A stretch of 64,000 nucleotides of DNA from Knoellia sp. Soil729 (GTDB lineage Bacteria > Actinomycetota > Actinomycetes > Actinomycetales > Dermatophilaceae). Each line of letters opens with the position of its first letter. Position 1 is the first letter of the stretch. A program made the position numbers and the translations under genes. Positions 39,381-47,334 of this stretch are shown here, in pieces. The notes under the pieces were generated by a model. It saw only the letters and a program-made list of their open reading frames with translations, was not told where the DNA came from and searched no databases. Where the stretch lies: assembly GCF_001427985.1 (NCBI RefSeq), contig NZ_LMSA01000001.1, positions 5,629-69,628 of the forward strand. Reading direction: 5' to 3'.

Positions 39381-40031
39381 TCAGAGGGAGAAGTCCACGG
39401 CACCCGCACCGGCCAGGTCACGCACCGTCGTGTCGGACCCACCGAACGTGCCGGCCTGCTGCAGGTAGAGCTTCCGGCCCCGCACGTTGAGCAGGCCGTC
39501 GTGGATCGGCACGGCCTGCCGCGGGTTGAGCCGGCGCAGGAAGCCGGTCATCTCGCGGCTGCGCTGCCATGGCGCGTTGAGCGGGAAGGCCAGCACGTCG
39601 ATCTCCCCCGGGTCCTGGTCGACGGCGTCGCCGGGGTGGAACAGCACCGGCTCGCCCTCGGCACGCAGGACGACTCCGACGTTGGGGATGCGTGGCAGGT
39701 CGTCATGGATCAGGGCATGGGTCCGGCCGACCGGCGTCAGGGTCACCTCGCCGATGGAGGTCTCGCCGTCGTGGGCCTGTCCCTCGATCCCCAGTGCGGC
39801 GAGCACCTCGACACTGCCCGGGTCGCAGAGCAGGCGCGCACCCTCGTTGGCGCGCACCAGGTCCGGAAACCGCTCGGGGTCCAGGTGGTCCGGGTGCTGG
39901 TGGGTGACGACGATGGCCGAGAGGTCGCGCAGCTCCTCGAAGCCCGCGGTGAAGGTTCCGGGGTCGATGAGGATGCGCTCGTCACCGAGCTCGACGAGCA
40001 GGCAGGCGTGTCCGAGGTGCGTGAGTCGCAT
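39381..40031 (-). CDS. MBL-fold metal-dependent hydrolase
   Basis: 216 residues. Metallo-beta-lactamase fold, UlaG-like. Metal ligands: LTHLGHACLLVE at the N-terminus, THQHPDHLD, FHPGDAVDQD and VPIHDG. Substrate unknown. ATG at 40031 has GAAGG directly upstream and TACCGT, a possible -10, 6 bases away; that hexamer is part of a CGGCATAC octamer copy. Transcribed in the same direction as rnpB just upstream. Confidence 0.88.
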   Translation of the reverse strand: MRLTHLGHACLLVELGDERILIDPGTFTAGFEELRDLSAIVVTHQHPDHLDPERFPDLVRANEGARLLCDPGSVEVLAALGIEGQAHDGETSIGEVTLTPVGRTHALIHDDLPRIPNVGVVLRAEGEPVLFHPGDAVDQDPGEIDVLAFPLNAPWQRSREMTGFLRRLNPRQAVPIHDGLLNVRGRKLYLQQAGTFGGSDTTVRDLAGAGAVDFSL

Positions 40032-40065
40032 GCCTTCACGGTATGCCGTGGACCCGGCGTGGTGC

Positions 40066-40442
40066 GGACGAGTCAGTCATAAGCCGGGTTCTGTCGCGTG
40101 GCCGGTTGCCCGGGTCACGCTGACGGTCATCCATCTCGGACCACTGTTGCCAGTGGCCTCCAGCGCCCTACCCGTGTGCTCGGGCGGGCCGCCCTCGAAC
40201 GCACACTGTCTGAGCTTGCTCCCGGTGGGGTTTACCTAGCCGACTCCGTCACCGGAGCCGCTGGTGGTCTCTTACACCACCGTTTCACCCTTACCGCCCG
40301 ACCGAGGCCGGACGGCGGTCTGTTCTCTGTGGCACTGTCCCGCGGGTCACCCCGGGTGGCTGTTGGCCACCACCGCGCCCTGTGGAGCCCGGACTTTCCT
40401 CGACGTGGTTGCCCACGACGCGACCGTCGGACTGACTCGTCC
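40066..40442 (-). ncRNA. rnpB: RNase P RNA, bacterial type A
   Basis: Catalytic RNA that matures tRNA 5' ends. The minus strand contains AGGAAAGTCCGGGCTCC near the 5' end, AACAGTGGTCCGAGATGGATG late, GGTAAACCCCACCGGGAGCAA in the middle and AGAACCCGGCTTAT at the 3' end, all hallmarks of RNase P RNA. P1 is formed by perfectly complementary 13-base ends (40430-40442 with 40066-40078). A -10-like TATGCT lies at 40451-40456. The ends are placed on the P1 helix and may be off by a few bases. Confidence 0.95.
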
Positions 40443-40465
40443 GCCCGCACAGCATACGGGCAGGG

Positions 40466-41911
40466 TCAGGCAAGGACGAACGTCGTCTGGCCCGCCGCCA
40501 CGTCCACCGACTCCAGACGCACGGAGACCGAGGCACCCAGCTCGGCCTCCCCCTTGGCGCGCGCGAGGATGGGCAGCTCGAGCAGCTGGACCTCGAGGCC
40601 GCGGTCGTCGCGTTCGACGACGACTGCCTTGAAGGACTGACCCACGCGCGGCTGCAGGACGGCTGCCTCCACGGCATTGGCACACAGGCGGTCGGCGGTG
40701 CCGGCACGACGGTCGGACTCCTTCATGATCTCGGGAAGGGTCGGCAGCGCCTCACGCACCCAGGCGGGCACCTCGTCGCCGCGGCTGATCGCCTCGCACA
40801 CCACCAGGCCGAAGCGGTCCACCAGGCGGCGCAGTGGAGCGGTGACGTGTGCATAGGCGTCCGCGACGGCGGCGTGCTCCACCTGCTCGGGGACGTCCCC
40901 GTCGAAGGGCGTGTAGCCGGCTCCGCGGAACAGTGAGGTCGCGGAGTGGATGAGGGCGAGGTGCTTGGGGTCCTCGCGGTCGAGCGTGCGCAGGAAGTCG
41001 CCATAGGTCTGCTCCGCGGGCCAGGGAGCACCGAGCGCCTTGGCCTGGCGGCGGAAGCGCGCGACCGCGCCGTGGTCGGCCTCGGGCATCGTGCGCAGGA
41101 TGCCCACCCCTGCGTGGAGCATCATGTCGGCCGCGGCCATGCCCGTCAGCAACGAGATCTGCGCGTTCCAGTCCTCGCTCGCCCGGGGTGGCCGGAAGGC
41201 GAGCGAGAAGTTGCCGTCGTCCCCCAGGTGGACCTCCTGCTCGGGCATGGGCAGGTTCGCACCGCCGCGCAGCTGCTCCTGACGGATGCGCTTCTCGCCG
41301 ATCTCCCGCAGGAGCACCCAGCGCTCATCGGTGGTGCCCGCGTCGACCTGCTCCTGCACTCCGGCGTAGTCGAACCGCTCGACCGACCTCACCATCGCCC
41401 GGTAGAGCTCGACACTCGTCTCCTCACCCTCGGCGTCCAGCCGGAGGTCCCAGACGAACGCGGGACGCACCTCGCCCGGCAGGAGGCTCGCGGCCCCCTC
41501 GCTGAGGACGGGAGGGTGGAGCGGCACCCTGAGGTCGGGGCAGTAGATCGTCTGGCCGCGCTGACGCGCCTCGCTGTCGATGGCCCCAGCGGGAACGACG
41601 AAGGCCGGGACGTCGGCGATGGCGTAGCGCACCCGATAGCCCTCACCATCGCGCTCGAGGCACATGGCCTGGTCGAGGTCCATCGAGGTCGCCGGGTCGA
41701 GGGTGATGAACGGCACTGCTGTCTCGTCACGCTCGGGCAGGCCGACGGGGTGCGCCGCCACCTCCGCCGCCTCGGTCAGGACCTGCTCCGGGAAGCTCTC
41801 GTCCGCCCCGACCTCCACGCGGATCGCCGCGAAGCGGGCCAGCAACGTCTCGCGGAGGGTCACCGATGTCGTGGCGTCGGCCGGGGCAAGGCTGATCTGG
41901 CGCTGGGGCAT
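40466..41911 (-). CDS. RNB-domain ribonuclease (RNase II-like)
   Basis: 481 residues. 3'-5' exoribonuclease catalytic domain. Active-site block TLDPATSMDLDQAM gives D72, D78 and D80, with Q81 where E. coli RNase II has the fourth Asp; I believe this D-L-D-Q form recurs in actinobacterial members. Later, HVTAPLRRLVDRF is the RNA-binding arginine motif. Lacks the N-terminal cold-shock domains of RNase II/R, so it is a short version. ATG at 41911. Ends 24 bases before rnpB on the same strand, so an RNA-decay enzyme is followed directly by an RNA-processing ribozyme. Confidence 0.9.
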   Translation of the reverse strand: MPQRQISLAPADATTSVTLRETLLARFAAIRVEVGADESFPEQVLTEAAEVAAHPVGLPERDETAVPFITLDPATSMDLDQAMCLERDGEGYRVRYAIADVPAFVVPAGAIDSEARQRGQTIYCPDLRVPLHPPVLSEGAASLLPGEVRPAFVWDLRLDAEGEETSVELYRAMVRSVERFDYAGVQEQVDAGTTDERWVLLREIGEKRIRQEQLRGGANLPMPEQEVHLGDDGNFSLAFRPPRASEDWNAQISLLTGMAAADMMLHAGVGILRTMPEADHGAVARFRRQAKALGAPWPAEQTYGDFLRTLDREDPKHLALIHSATSLFRGAGYTPFDGDVPEQVEHAAVADAYAHVTAPLRRLVDRFGLVVCEAISRGDEVPAWVREALPTLPEIMKESDRRAGTADRLCANAVEAAVLQPRVGQSFKAVVVERDDRGLEVQLLELPILARAKGEAELGASVSVRLESVDVAAGQTTFVLA

Positions 41912-41954
41912 GCCCGCCAACCTACCCAAGCGTGCCCGCGCATAGGGTGACCGC

Positions 41955-42701
41955 GTGCTCATCGTCCTGCCCCCGTCGGAGTCGAAGTCCAACCGTGGTC
42001 GGGGCAAGCCCGTGGACCCACAGACGTGGTCCTTCCCCGAGCTGGCCGACACGCGTTCGACGGTGGCACGACACCTGCGCTCGGTCAGTGAGTCCCCCAC
42101 TGCGACAGCCGATCTCGGTGTCTCTCCCGGTCTGGCCCCAGAGGTCGGCCGCAACCTCACGCTCGAGACGGCACCGGCGACGCCGGCTGCCGAGGTCTAC
42201 ACCGGCGTCCTCTACGACGCGCTCGACCTCGGCTCCATGGACGCCTCGGCGCGGCGCCGCGCCAACCAGTGGATCGTCATCGTCTCGGCGCTGCACGGTG
42301 CCGTCCGGCTCAAGGACCGGATCACGGCCTACCGGCTCTCCATGGACGTGAACCTCCCCGGGCTCGGTCCCGTCGCGGCCACCTGGCGACCGGTCCTCGG
42401 CGGGGTGCTCGCCGCCGCGGCCGGGCGCGAGGTCGTCGTGGACTGCCGGAGCTCGACGTATGCCGCTGCCTGGACTCCCACGGGTCCGGTCGCCGACCGC
42501 TGGGTGCAGGTCCGGGTGCCGGGCGCCAGCCACATGGCCAAGCACACCCGAGGTCTCGTCGCGCGCCACCTCTGCGTGCGCGGCGAGCGTACCCGCACGC
42601 CGGAGCGCCTGGCCGCCGTCGTCGGTGAGGCGTTCGACGTCGCACTCACGCCCCCGGCCCGCAGGGGCAAGCCCTGGGTCCTCGACGTCACTGCTCGCTG
42701 A
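41955..42701 (+). CDS. yaaA: YaaA family peroxide-stress protein
   Basis: 248 residues. YaaA lowers free iron during H2O2 stress in E. coli. Family motifs: LPPSESKSNRG at the N-terminus, YTGVLYDALDL, SALHGAVRLKDRITAYRLSM, VVDCRSSTYAAAW and KHTRGLVARHL. GTG at 41955 lies 6 bases after TAGGGT (41943-41948), suggesting a leaderless mRNA. The 3' end overlaps the convergent 114-residue gene by 14 bp. Confidence 0.92.
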   Translation: MLIVLPPSESKSNRGRGKPVDPQTWSFPELADTRSTVARHLRSVSESPTATADLGVSPGLAPEVGRNLTLETAPATPAAEVYTGVLYDALDLGSMDASARRRANQWIVIVSALHGAVRLKDRITAYRLSMDVNLPGLGPVAATWRPVLGGVLAAAAGREVVVDCRSSTYAAAWTPTGPVADRWVQVRVPGASHMAKHTRGLVARHLCVRGERTRTPERLAAVVGEAFDVALTPPARRGKPWVLDVTAR

Positions 42702-43032
42702 CCGGTCCGCCCGACGCCCGCAGCCTCCAGTGGCGGCCGGGCCCGCGCCGCAGCTCCCACCGTCCGCAGCGGGCGATCTCCTCGAGGTCGCCCACCAGCG
42801 CCCGCGCCACCGACTCGGCCTCGCTGTCCTCGACGTCGGAACCCGTGGCCGGCACGAGGAAGCGCAGCTGGATCCGCGGCTGCGGTCCGGCCGCTGTGCT
42901 CACGACGTCGAGGCGTCGGTCCTCGACGCGGTGCGTGCTGGCGACCACCCGCTCCGCCGCGGGCAGGACCTTCTCCGGAGGGACGCCGGGACGGACATCG
43001 ATGATGTCGACGGTGACGCGGTAGGACGGCAT
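42688..43032 (-). CDS. Conserved hypothetical protein (114 aa) coupled to metZ
   Basis: 114 residues, unknown. Ferredoxin-like alternation: YRVTVDIIDVRPG, then helix PEKVLPAAERVVA, strands RLDVVSTAAG and IQLRFLVPA, and the helix ESVARALVGDLEEI. The ATG at 43032 shares a base with the metZ stop (TGATG). Coupling to metZ is the only functional clue. Confidence 0.75.
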   Translation of the reverse strand: MPSYRVTVDIIDVRPGVPPEKVLPAAERVVASTHRVEDRRLDVVSTAAGPQPRIQLRFLVPATGSDVEDSEAESVARALVGDLEEIARCGRWELRRGPGRHWRLRASGGPVSEQ

Positions 43033-44240
43033 CAGGCCCGCAGGGCGCCGGCCAGCGCCGTCTCGACGTCCTCGATGAGGTCCTCGACCGACTCGAGCCC
43101 GACGGAGATGCGGACCGTGCCGTCGGTGATGCCGACCGCGCTGCGCGCCTGCGTGGTGAGGCGGCGGTGCGTGGTCGTCGCCGGGTGGGTCACCAGGGAC
43201 TTGGAGTCGCCGAGGTTGTTGGAGATGTCCACGAGCTCCAGGGCGTTCATGAACGCGAACGCGACGTCCTTGCCACCGTCGACCTCGAACGTGATGACGG
43301 TGCCGCCACCGGTCATCTGTCGCTGGGCCAGGCCATGCTGCGGGTGGCTCTCGAGCATCGGGTAGACCACCCTGACGACGCCGGCGCGGCTCTCGAGGTG
43401 GTGGGCGAGGCAGAGGGCATTCGAGGCCATCTGCCCGACGCGCAGCGACAGCGTCTCGAGTCCCTTGAGGAGCACCCAGGCATTGAAGGGGGACATTGCC
43501 GGTCCCGTGTGGCGCATGAGGTTCTTCACCGGGCCCCCGATGAAGTCCGCGGGTCCCAGGACTGCGCCGCCGAGCACCCGCCCCTGCCCGTCGATGTGCT
43601 TGGTCGCCGAGTACACGACGATGTCCGCGCCGTGGTCCAGTGGCCGGGAGAAGACAGGAGTGCCGAAGACGTTGTCGACGACCACCTTGGCCCCCACCGC
43701 GTGCGCAAGGCGAGAGACCTCGGCGATGTCGACGAGTTCCTGCATCGGGTTGCTCGGGGTCTCGAAGAAGACGGCGGCCGTCGGCTCGGACAGCGCCTCC
43801 TCCCACTGCGCGAGGTCGGGACCGTCGACGAAGACCGCCTCGACGCCGAACCTGGGCAGGATCTCGTCGATGATGACGAAGCACGAGCCGAAGAGCGCGC
43901 GTGAGGCGACGATGCGGTCGCCCTCGCCGCAGAGCGCTGCCAGGGCGACCCAGACGGCGGCCATCCCGGAGGCGGTCGCGAAGCAGGCCTCGGCCCCCTC
44001 GAGGAGCCGTAGCCGCTCCTCGAACATGCTGACCGTCGGGTTGCCGTAGCGGCTGTAGATGAACTTCTCGACCTCGTCCTTGAAGGCCGCCTCGGCCTGC
44101 TCGGCCGACTCGTAGACGAAGCCCGAGGTGAGGAACATCGCCTCGCTGGTCTCGTCAAAACCCGTGCGGGAGAGCCCTCCTCGCACGGCGAGGGTCTCGG
44201 GGCGGAAGGATCGGCCCGAGCCGTTGGATGCAGCGGTCAC
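43032..44240 (-). CDS. metZ: O-succinylhomoserine sulfhydrylase
   Basis: 402 residues. Cys/Met-metabolism PLP family; direct sulfhydrylation of activated homoserine to homocysteine. FIYSRYGNPT, GMAAVWVALAAL, ETPSNP, VVDNVFGTP and the PLP-lysine motif SATKHIDGQGR are all present. Length and the RPETLAVRGGLSRTGFDETSEAMFLTSGF start match MetZ better than MetB/MetY. GTG at 44240 lies one base after the rhodanese stop, which links it to sulfur supply. Confidence 0.92.
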   Translation of the reverse strand: MTAASNGSGRSFRPETLAVRGGLSRTGFDETSEAMFLTSGFVYESAEQAEAAFKDEVEKFIYSRYGNPTVSMFEERLRLLEGAEACFATASGMAAVWVALAALCGEGDRIVASRALFGSCFVIIDEILPRFGVEAVFVDGPDLAQWEEALSEPTAAVFFETPSNPMQELVDIAEVSRLAHAVGAKVVVDNVFGTPVFSRPLDHGADIVVYSATKHIDGQGRVLGGAVLGPADFIGGPVKNLMRHTGPAMSPFNAWVLLKGLETLSLRVGQMASNALCLAHHLESRAGVVRVVYPMLESHPQHGLAQRQMTGGGTVITFEVDGGKDVAFAFMNALELVDISNNLGDSKSLVTHPATTTHRRLTTQARSAVGITDGTVRISVGLESVEDLIEDVETALAGALRA

Positions 44241-44241
44241 G

Positions 44242-44652
44242 TCAGCCCTGCTTCCACGGGAGGCCGGCGACCTTCCAGCCGGCCACGGTGCGTTGCCCGG
44301 CTCGGTCGTGCGGGCCCTCAAAACCGTCGAGGACGTTGTATGCCGGTCCGAGACCTGCCGCCGTGGCCGCCTCCGCCGCCGCGACGGACCTCACGCCCGA
44401 TCGGCAGAGGAAGTAGATCGGCGCACCATCGGCGAGGCCTGCCTGCCTCAGCTCGTCGACGAAGGTGTCGTTGATGCTGCCGTCCGGGGACCGCTGCCAC
44501 TCCACGAGGATCGGCTGGTGCTCCGAGTCCAGCTGTGGGACACCGACCTGGGCCCACTCGGCTCGCGTGCGCACGTCGACGAGGGCAGCGCCCTGGCCCT
44601 GGGTCACCGCGGCGAACGCTTCGGCGGGGGTGACGTCACCGGCATAGGTCAT
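44242..44652 (-). CDS. Rhodanese-domain sulfurtransferase
   Basis: 136 residues, single rhodanese domain. LVDVRTRAEW near residue 25 and active-site loop FLCRSGVRS with the sulfur-carrying Cys. Probably hands sulfur to or works alongside MetZ. ATG at 44652, with TACGCT (44659-44664) 6 bases upstream as a possible leaderless promoter. The 42-bp gap to the zinc-ribbon gene allows this. Confidence 0.9.
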   Translation of the reverse strand: MTYAGDVTPAEAFAAVTQGQGAALVDVRTRAEWAQVGVPQLDSEHQPILVEWQRSPDGSINDTFVDELRQAGLADGAPIYFLCRSGVRSVAAAEAATAAGLGPAYNVLDGFEGPHDRAGQRTVAGWKVAGLPWKQG

Positions 44653-44694
44653 GGAGCCAGCGTAGGTGCGTGGGTGCGCACGAGAAGGAGTCGC

Positions 44695-45432
44695 TCAGAG
44701 ACCGGACTCGGCCGTGCGCACGAGGATTCGGCGGCACTCCTCGCACCGGTGCACCTCGTCCTGCGGTGCCGCCTTGATGTCGCGCAGGGCAACGGGATTG
44801 AGCTCCAGCTGGCAGCCACCGCAGCGTCGCTGACGCAGCGCGGCCGCACCCGTGCCGCTCGTCGCGCGGATCTTGTCGTAGAGCGCGACAAGCTCGACAC
44901 CCACGGACCTCACCAGCTCCTCGCGAGGCGCACCCACCTCGGCCGCTTCGGTGTCGAGCTCGGCGAACCGCTGGTCACGAGCCGTCACCAGCTCGGTGAG
45001 CCGGTCGGTGATCTCGGCCCGGCCGCGCTCGAGCTCGGCGACGTCGGACTGCACGGCCTCGGCGCGCTCCATCACCTCGAGCTCGACCTCTTCAAGCTCT
45101 GCCTGACGACGGGCCAGGGACTCGAGCTCGTGCTGGATGGCGGTGAGGTCCTTGGCGGAGCCGACGCCGGAGTCGAGACGCTGCTGGTCGCGCGTGGCGC
45201 GGTCGCGAACCTGCTGCACGTCCCCGTCGGCCTTGATGACCTCGCGCTGGATGTCACTGAGCTCCGTGCGCGAACGCACCAGCTGGTCGTCGAGCAGCGC
45301 GGCCTTGCCCTCGAGGTCCGCGATCTCGGCAAGCTGTGGGAGGGTCCTGCGGGCGTGCTCGAGCTGCGACAGGCGGGTGTCGAGGGCCTGGAGGTCGAGC
45401 AGCTTGGCCTGTTGGCCCGGTTCGGCTTTCAC
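44695..45432 (-). CDS. Coiled-coil C4 zinc-ribbon protein (DUF164/zf-RING_7)
   Basis: 245 residues. Long antiparallel coiled coil (about 10-185) rich in Leu/Glu/Arg heptads, then a C-terminal zinc ribbon: CGGC...CEEC (about 205-235). Homologue of M. tuberculosis Rv2229c; no established biochemical function known to me. GTG at 45432 overlaps the Nif3-like stop (GTGA). This gene pair is conserved in actinobacteria. Confidence 0.9.
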   Translation of the reverse strand: MKAEPGQQAKLLDLQALDTRLSQLEHARRTLPQLAEIADLEGKAALLDDQLVRSRTELSDIQREVIKADGDVQQVRDRATRDQQRLDSGVGSAKDLTAIQHELESLARRQAELEEVELEVMERAEAVQSDVAELERGRAEITDRLTELVTARDQRFAELDTEAAEVGAPREELVRSVGVELVALYDKIRATSGTGAAALRQRRCGGCQLELNPVALRDIKAAPQDEVHRCEECRRILVRTAESGL

Positions 45433-46256
45433 GGCATACCTCCGGCTGTTGTTGCCCCGACGGTGAAGGTCCACGGGTCGGTGCGCACTGTGCTGATGTC
45501 GACCTCCACCCTAAGGGCAGCAACCAGAGCGTCGCGCAGGGTCGGCAACCACACCGACTCGCTCGACCAGTGCCCCGCGTCGACGAGGTAGGGCGGGCCA
45601 CCACGCGCCTCCTCTCGCGCCTCGAGAGCGGGATGGTGGCGCAGGTCGGCCGTGACGTAGACGTCGGCCCCGCACGCCCGGACCGCGTCGAACTGGTCGT
45701 CGCCCGCTCCCCCGAGGACGGCGACCGTCTCGACGACCGCGTCGGCGGGACCCGCGACACGCAGGCCCGCAGCGGCAGCGGGCAGGGCGGCATGCAGGGA
45801 GCTGGCGAACGCGGCCAAGGTCGTGGGTGACGCGAGTCGCCCGACCCGCCCGAGCGGCTGGTCCTCGACGTTCACGAGCGGCTCGGTCTCGGACAGACCG
45901 GCCGCGGCCGCGAGCGCCTCGCAGACCCCGGCAGACGCGACGTCGGCGTTGGTGTGGGCGACATAGAGTGCGATGTCCGCCACGACGAGGCCGGTGACGC
46001 TGGCGCCCTTCGCGGTCGTGGTGGCCACGGAGTGGATGCCGCGCATGAGCAGCGGGTGGTGGGTGAGCAGCAGGTCGGCCTGGCTGGCACGCGCCTCCTC
46101 GATGACCTCGAGCGTCGGGTCCAGGGCGAGCAGGATGCGCTCGACGGGCTGGTCGAGGTCACCGGTGACCAGGCCGACCCGGTCCCAGGACTGCGCGGTC
46201 TGCGGAGGGTAGAGGCGTTCCAGGACGGCGACGACGTCGCGCAGGACAAGGCTCAT
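45429..46256 (-). CDS. Nif3-like dinuclear metal centre protein
   Basis: 275 residues. NIF3/DUF34 family, proposed GTP cyclohydrolase I type 2-like or metal chaperone proteins; role unsettled. Metal ligands: LLLTHHPLLMRGI, HTNAD and, near the C-terminus, DAGHWSSE. The N-terminus (VVAVLERLYPPQTAQSWDRVGLVTGD) is characteristic and fixes the ATG at 46256. The start codon follows the 3' end of tRNA-Val with only one base between, so there is no room for a leader or RBS after tRNA processing. Confidence 0.92.
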   Translation of the reverse strand: MSLVLRDVVAVLERLYPPQTAQSWDRVGLVTGDLDQPVERILLALDPTLEVIEEARASQADLLLTHHPLLMRGIHSVATTTAKGASVTGLVVADIALYVAHTNADVASAGVCEALAAAAGLSETEPLVNVEDQPLGRVGRLASPTTLAAFASSLHAALPAAAAGLRVAGPADAVVETVAVLGGAGDDQFDAVRACGADVYVTADLRHHPALEAREEARGGPPYLVDAGHWSSESVWLPTLRDALVAALRVEVDISTVRTDPWTFTVGATTAGGMP

Positions 46257-46257
46257 G

Positions 46258-46330
46258 TGGGCCCGGCCGGCCTCGAACCGACGACACCCGCGGTGTAAAC
46301 GCGGTGCTCTACCAACTGAGCTACAGGCCC
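46258..46330 (-). tRNA. tRNA-Val (anticodon TAC)
   Basis: Complete cloverleaf on the minus strand: acceptor GGGCCTG pairs with CGGGCCC, D-arm AGCTCAGTTGGTAGAGC, anticodon stem CCGCG/CGCGG with loop TTTACAC (anticodon UAC), T-arm GTCGGTTCGAGGCCGGC. 73 nt without encoded CCA. It lies between ahpE and the Nif3-like gene on their strand. CACAAT in the 59-bp upstream gap may be a -10. Confidence 0.95.
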
Positions 46331-46389
46331 TGACGCGGCTCGACGCCGCGATCGGGCGCCATTGTGTCAGGCCGTCGCGGGGCTGTGGG

Positions 46390-46863
46390 TCAGGCGTGCG
46401 ACATGGCGGCGTCGTAACCGCTGAAGTCCCGCCGCTCGCCCAGGCCCGCGACGAGCGACCACCGGATGACGCCGTCACGGCCGACGAGGAAGGTCCCCCG
46501 CCGCGCGACACCTGCCTTGTCGTCGAAGACGTCGTAGGCCTTGGCGACCTCACCGTGGGGCCAGGAGTCGGAGAGCAACGGGAAGAAGTAGCCGTCGCGG
46601 TCTGCGTAGGCGCGCAACGAGAACATCGCGTCACAGGAGATCGTCAGGACCTGGACATCCTCGGTGACGAACCGGCCGAGGTCGTCGCGGATCTCGGTGA
46701 GCTCACCGGTGCAGATCCCCGAGAAGGCCCACGGGAAGAAGACGAGAAGGACGTGGCGCTTGCCGAGGTGGTCGCTGAGCGAGACGTCGGCGCCGTTCTG
46801 GTCGCGCAGGGTGAAGCCGGGGGCGTGCTGCCCCACCTCAAGGCCTGACCCGGCGTCCGTCAT
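46390..46863 (-). CDS. ahpE: Peroxiredoxin, AhpE-like
   Basis: 157 residues. Thioredoxin-fold peroxidase; peroxidatic cysteine C51 in FPWAFSGICTGEL, where AhpE of M. tuberculosis has a similar FFPLAFTGIC. No second resolving cysteine in the usual C-terminal place (the C in TISCDAMF is a candidate). Gene order with DUF3052 and Nif3-like equals that of mycobacteria. ATG at 46863 (M-T-D-A-G-S). Confidence 0.92.
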   Translation of the reverse strand: MTDAGSGLEVGQHAPGFTLRDQNGADVSLSDHLGKRHVLLVFFPWAFSGICTGELTEIRDDLGRFVTEDVQVLTISCDAMFSLRAYADRDGYFFPLLSDSWPHGEVAKAYDVFDDKAGVARRGTFLVGRDGVIRWSLVAGLGERRDFSGYDAAMSHA

Positions 46864-46886
46864 GCCCTGAGTCTGCCCCAGCAAGG

Positions 46887-47327
46887 TCAGAGCCGCCCCT
46901 TCGGTGCACCCAGCTTGGTGGCGCGCCACTGGGGCGAGGCGTGGGAGGCGCCGCCGGCGTGCAGACCGGCGGTCGCCGCAGCCTCGTCGATCTCGGCCGG
47001 GTCGACGGCACCCTTGGCGCGGTCCTTGGGGGTGAGGACCAGAACGAAACCACCCTCGCCCAGGACCCCGACCAGGTCGACGAGGGCGTCGGTGAGGTCA
47101 CCGTCGTCGGCGCGCCACCAGAACACGACCGCGTCGGCCTCGCCGGTGTAGTCCTCGTCCTCGAGGTCGGACCCGATGACGTCCTCCACGGCAAAGCGGA
47201 AGTCGTCGTCCACGTCCTCGTCCCACCCGAGCTCCTGCACGATCTGCTCGGCAGCGAAACCGAGGCGCTCGACGGCTCCCGAGCCGTCGGGCCCGGGGTC
47301 GGCAGGCGATGGAGCAGGGGTGTTCAC
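46887..47327 (-). CDS. DUF3052 family protein
   Basis: 146 residues, acidic. Core LGFAAEQIVQELGWDEDVDDDFR and the strand/helix segments DAVVFWWRADDGDLTDALVDLVGVL and GFVLVLTPK resemble a small nucleoside-binding-like fold. Conserved next to ahpE and aceE in actinobacteria; function unknown. GTG start at 47327, eight bases past the stop of the PH-domain gene. Confidence 0.88.
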   Translation of the reverse strand: MNTPAPSPADPGPDGSGAVERLGFAAEQIVQELGWDEDVDDDFRFAVEDVIGSDLEDEDYTGEADAVVFWWRADDGDLTDALVDLVGVLGEGGFVLVLTPKDRAKGAVDPAEIDEAAATAGLHAGGASHASPQWRATKLGAPKGRL

Positions 47328-47334
47328 GGTGGGA

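Noticed and set aside
46254-46258. Missing CCA on tRNA-Val as a sign of a pseudogene
   Set aside because: The cloverleaf is complete, and many actinobacterial tRNA genes do not encode CCA.
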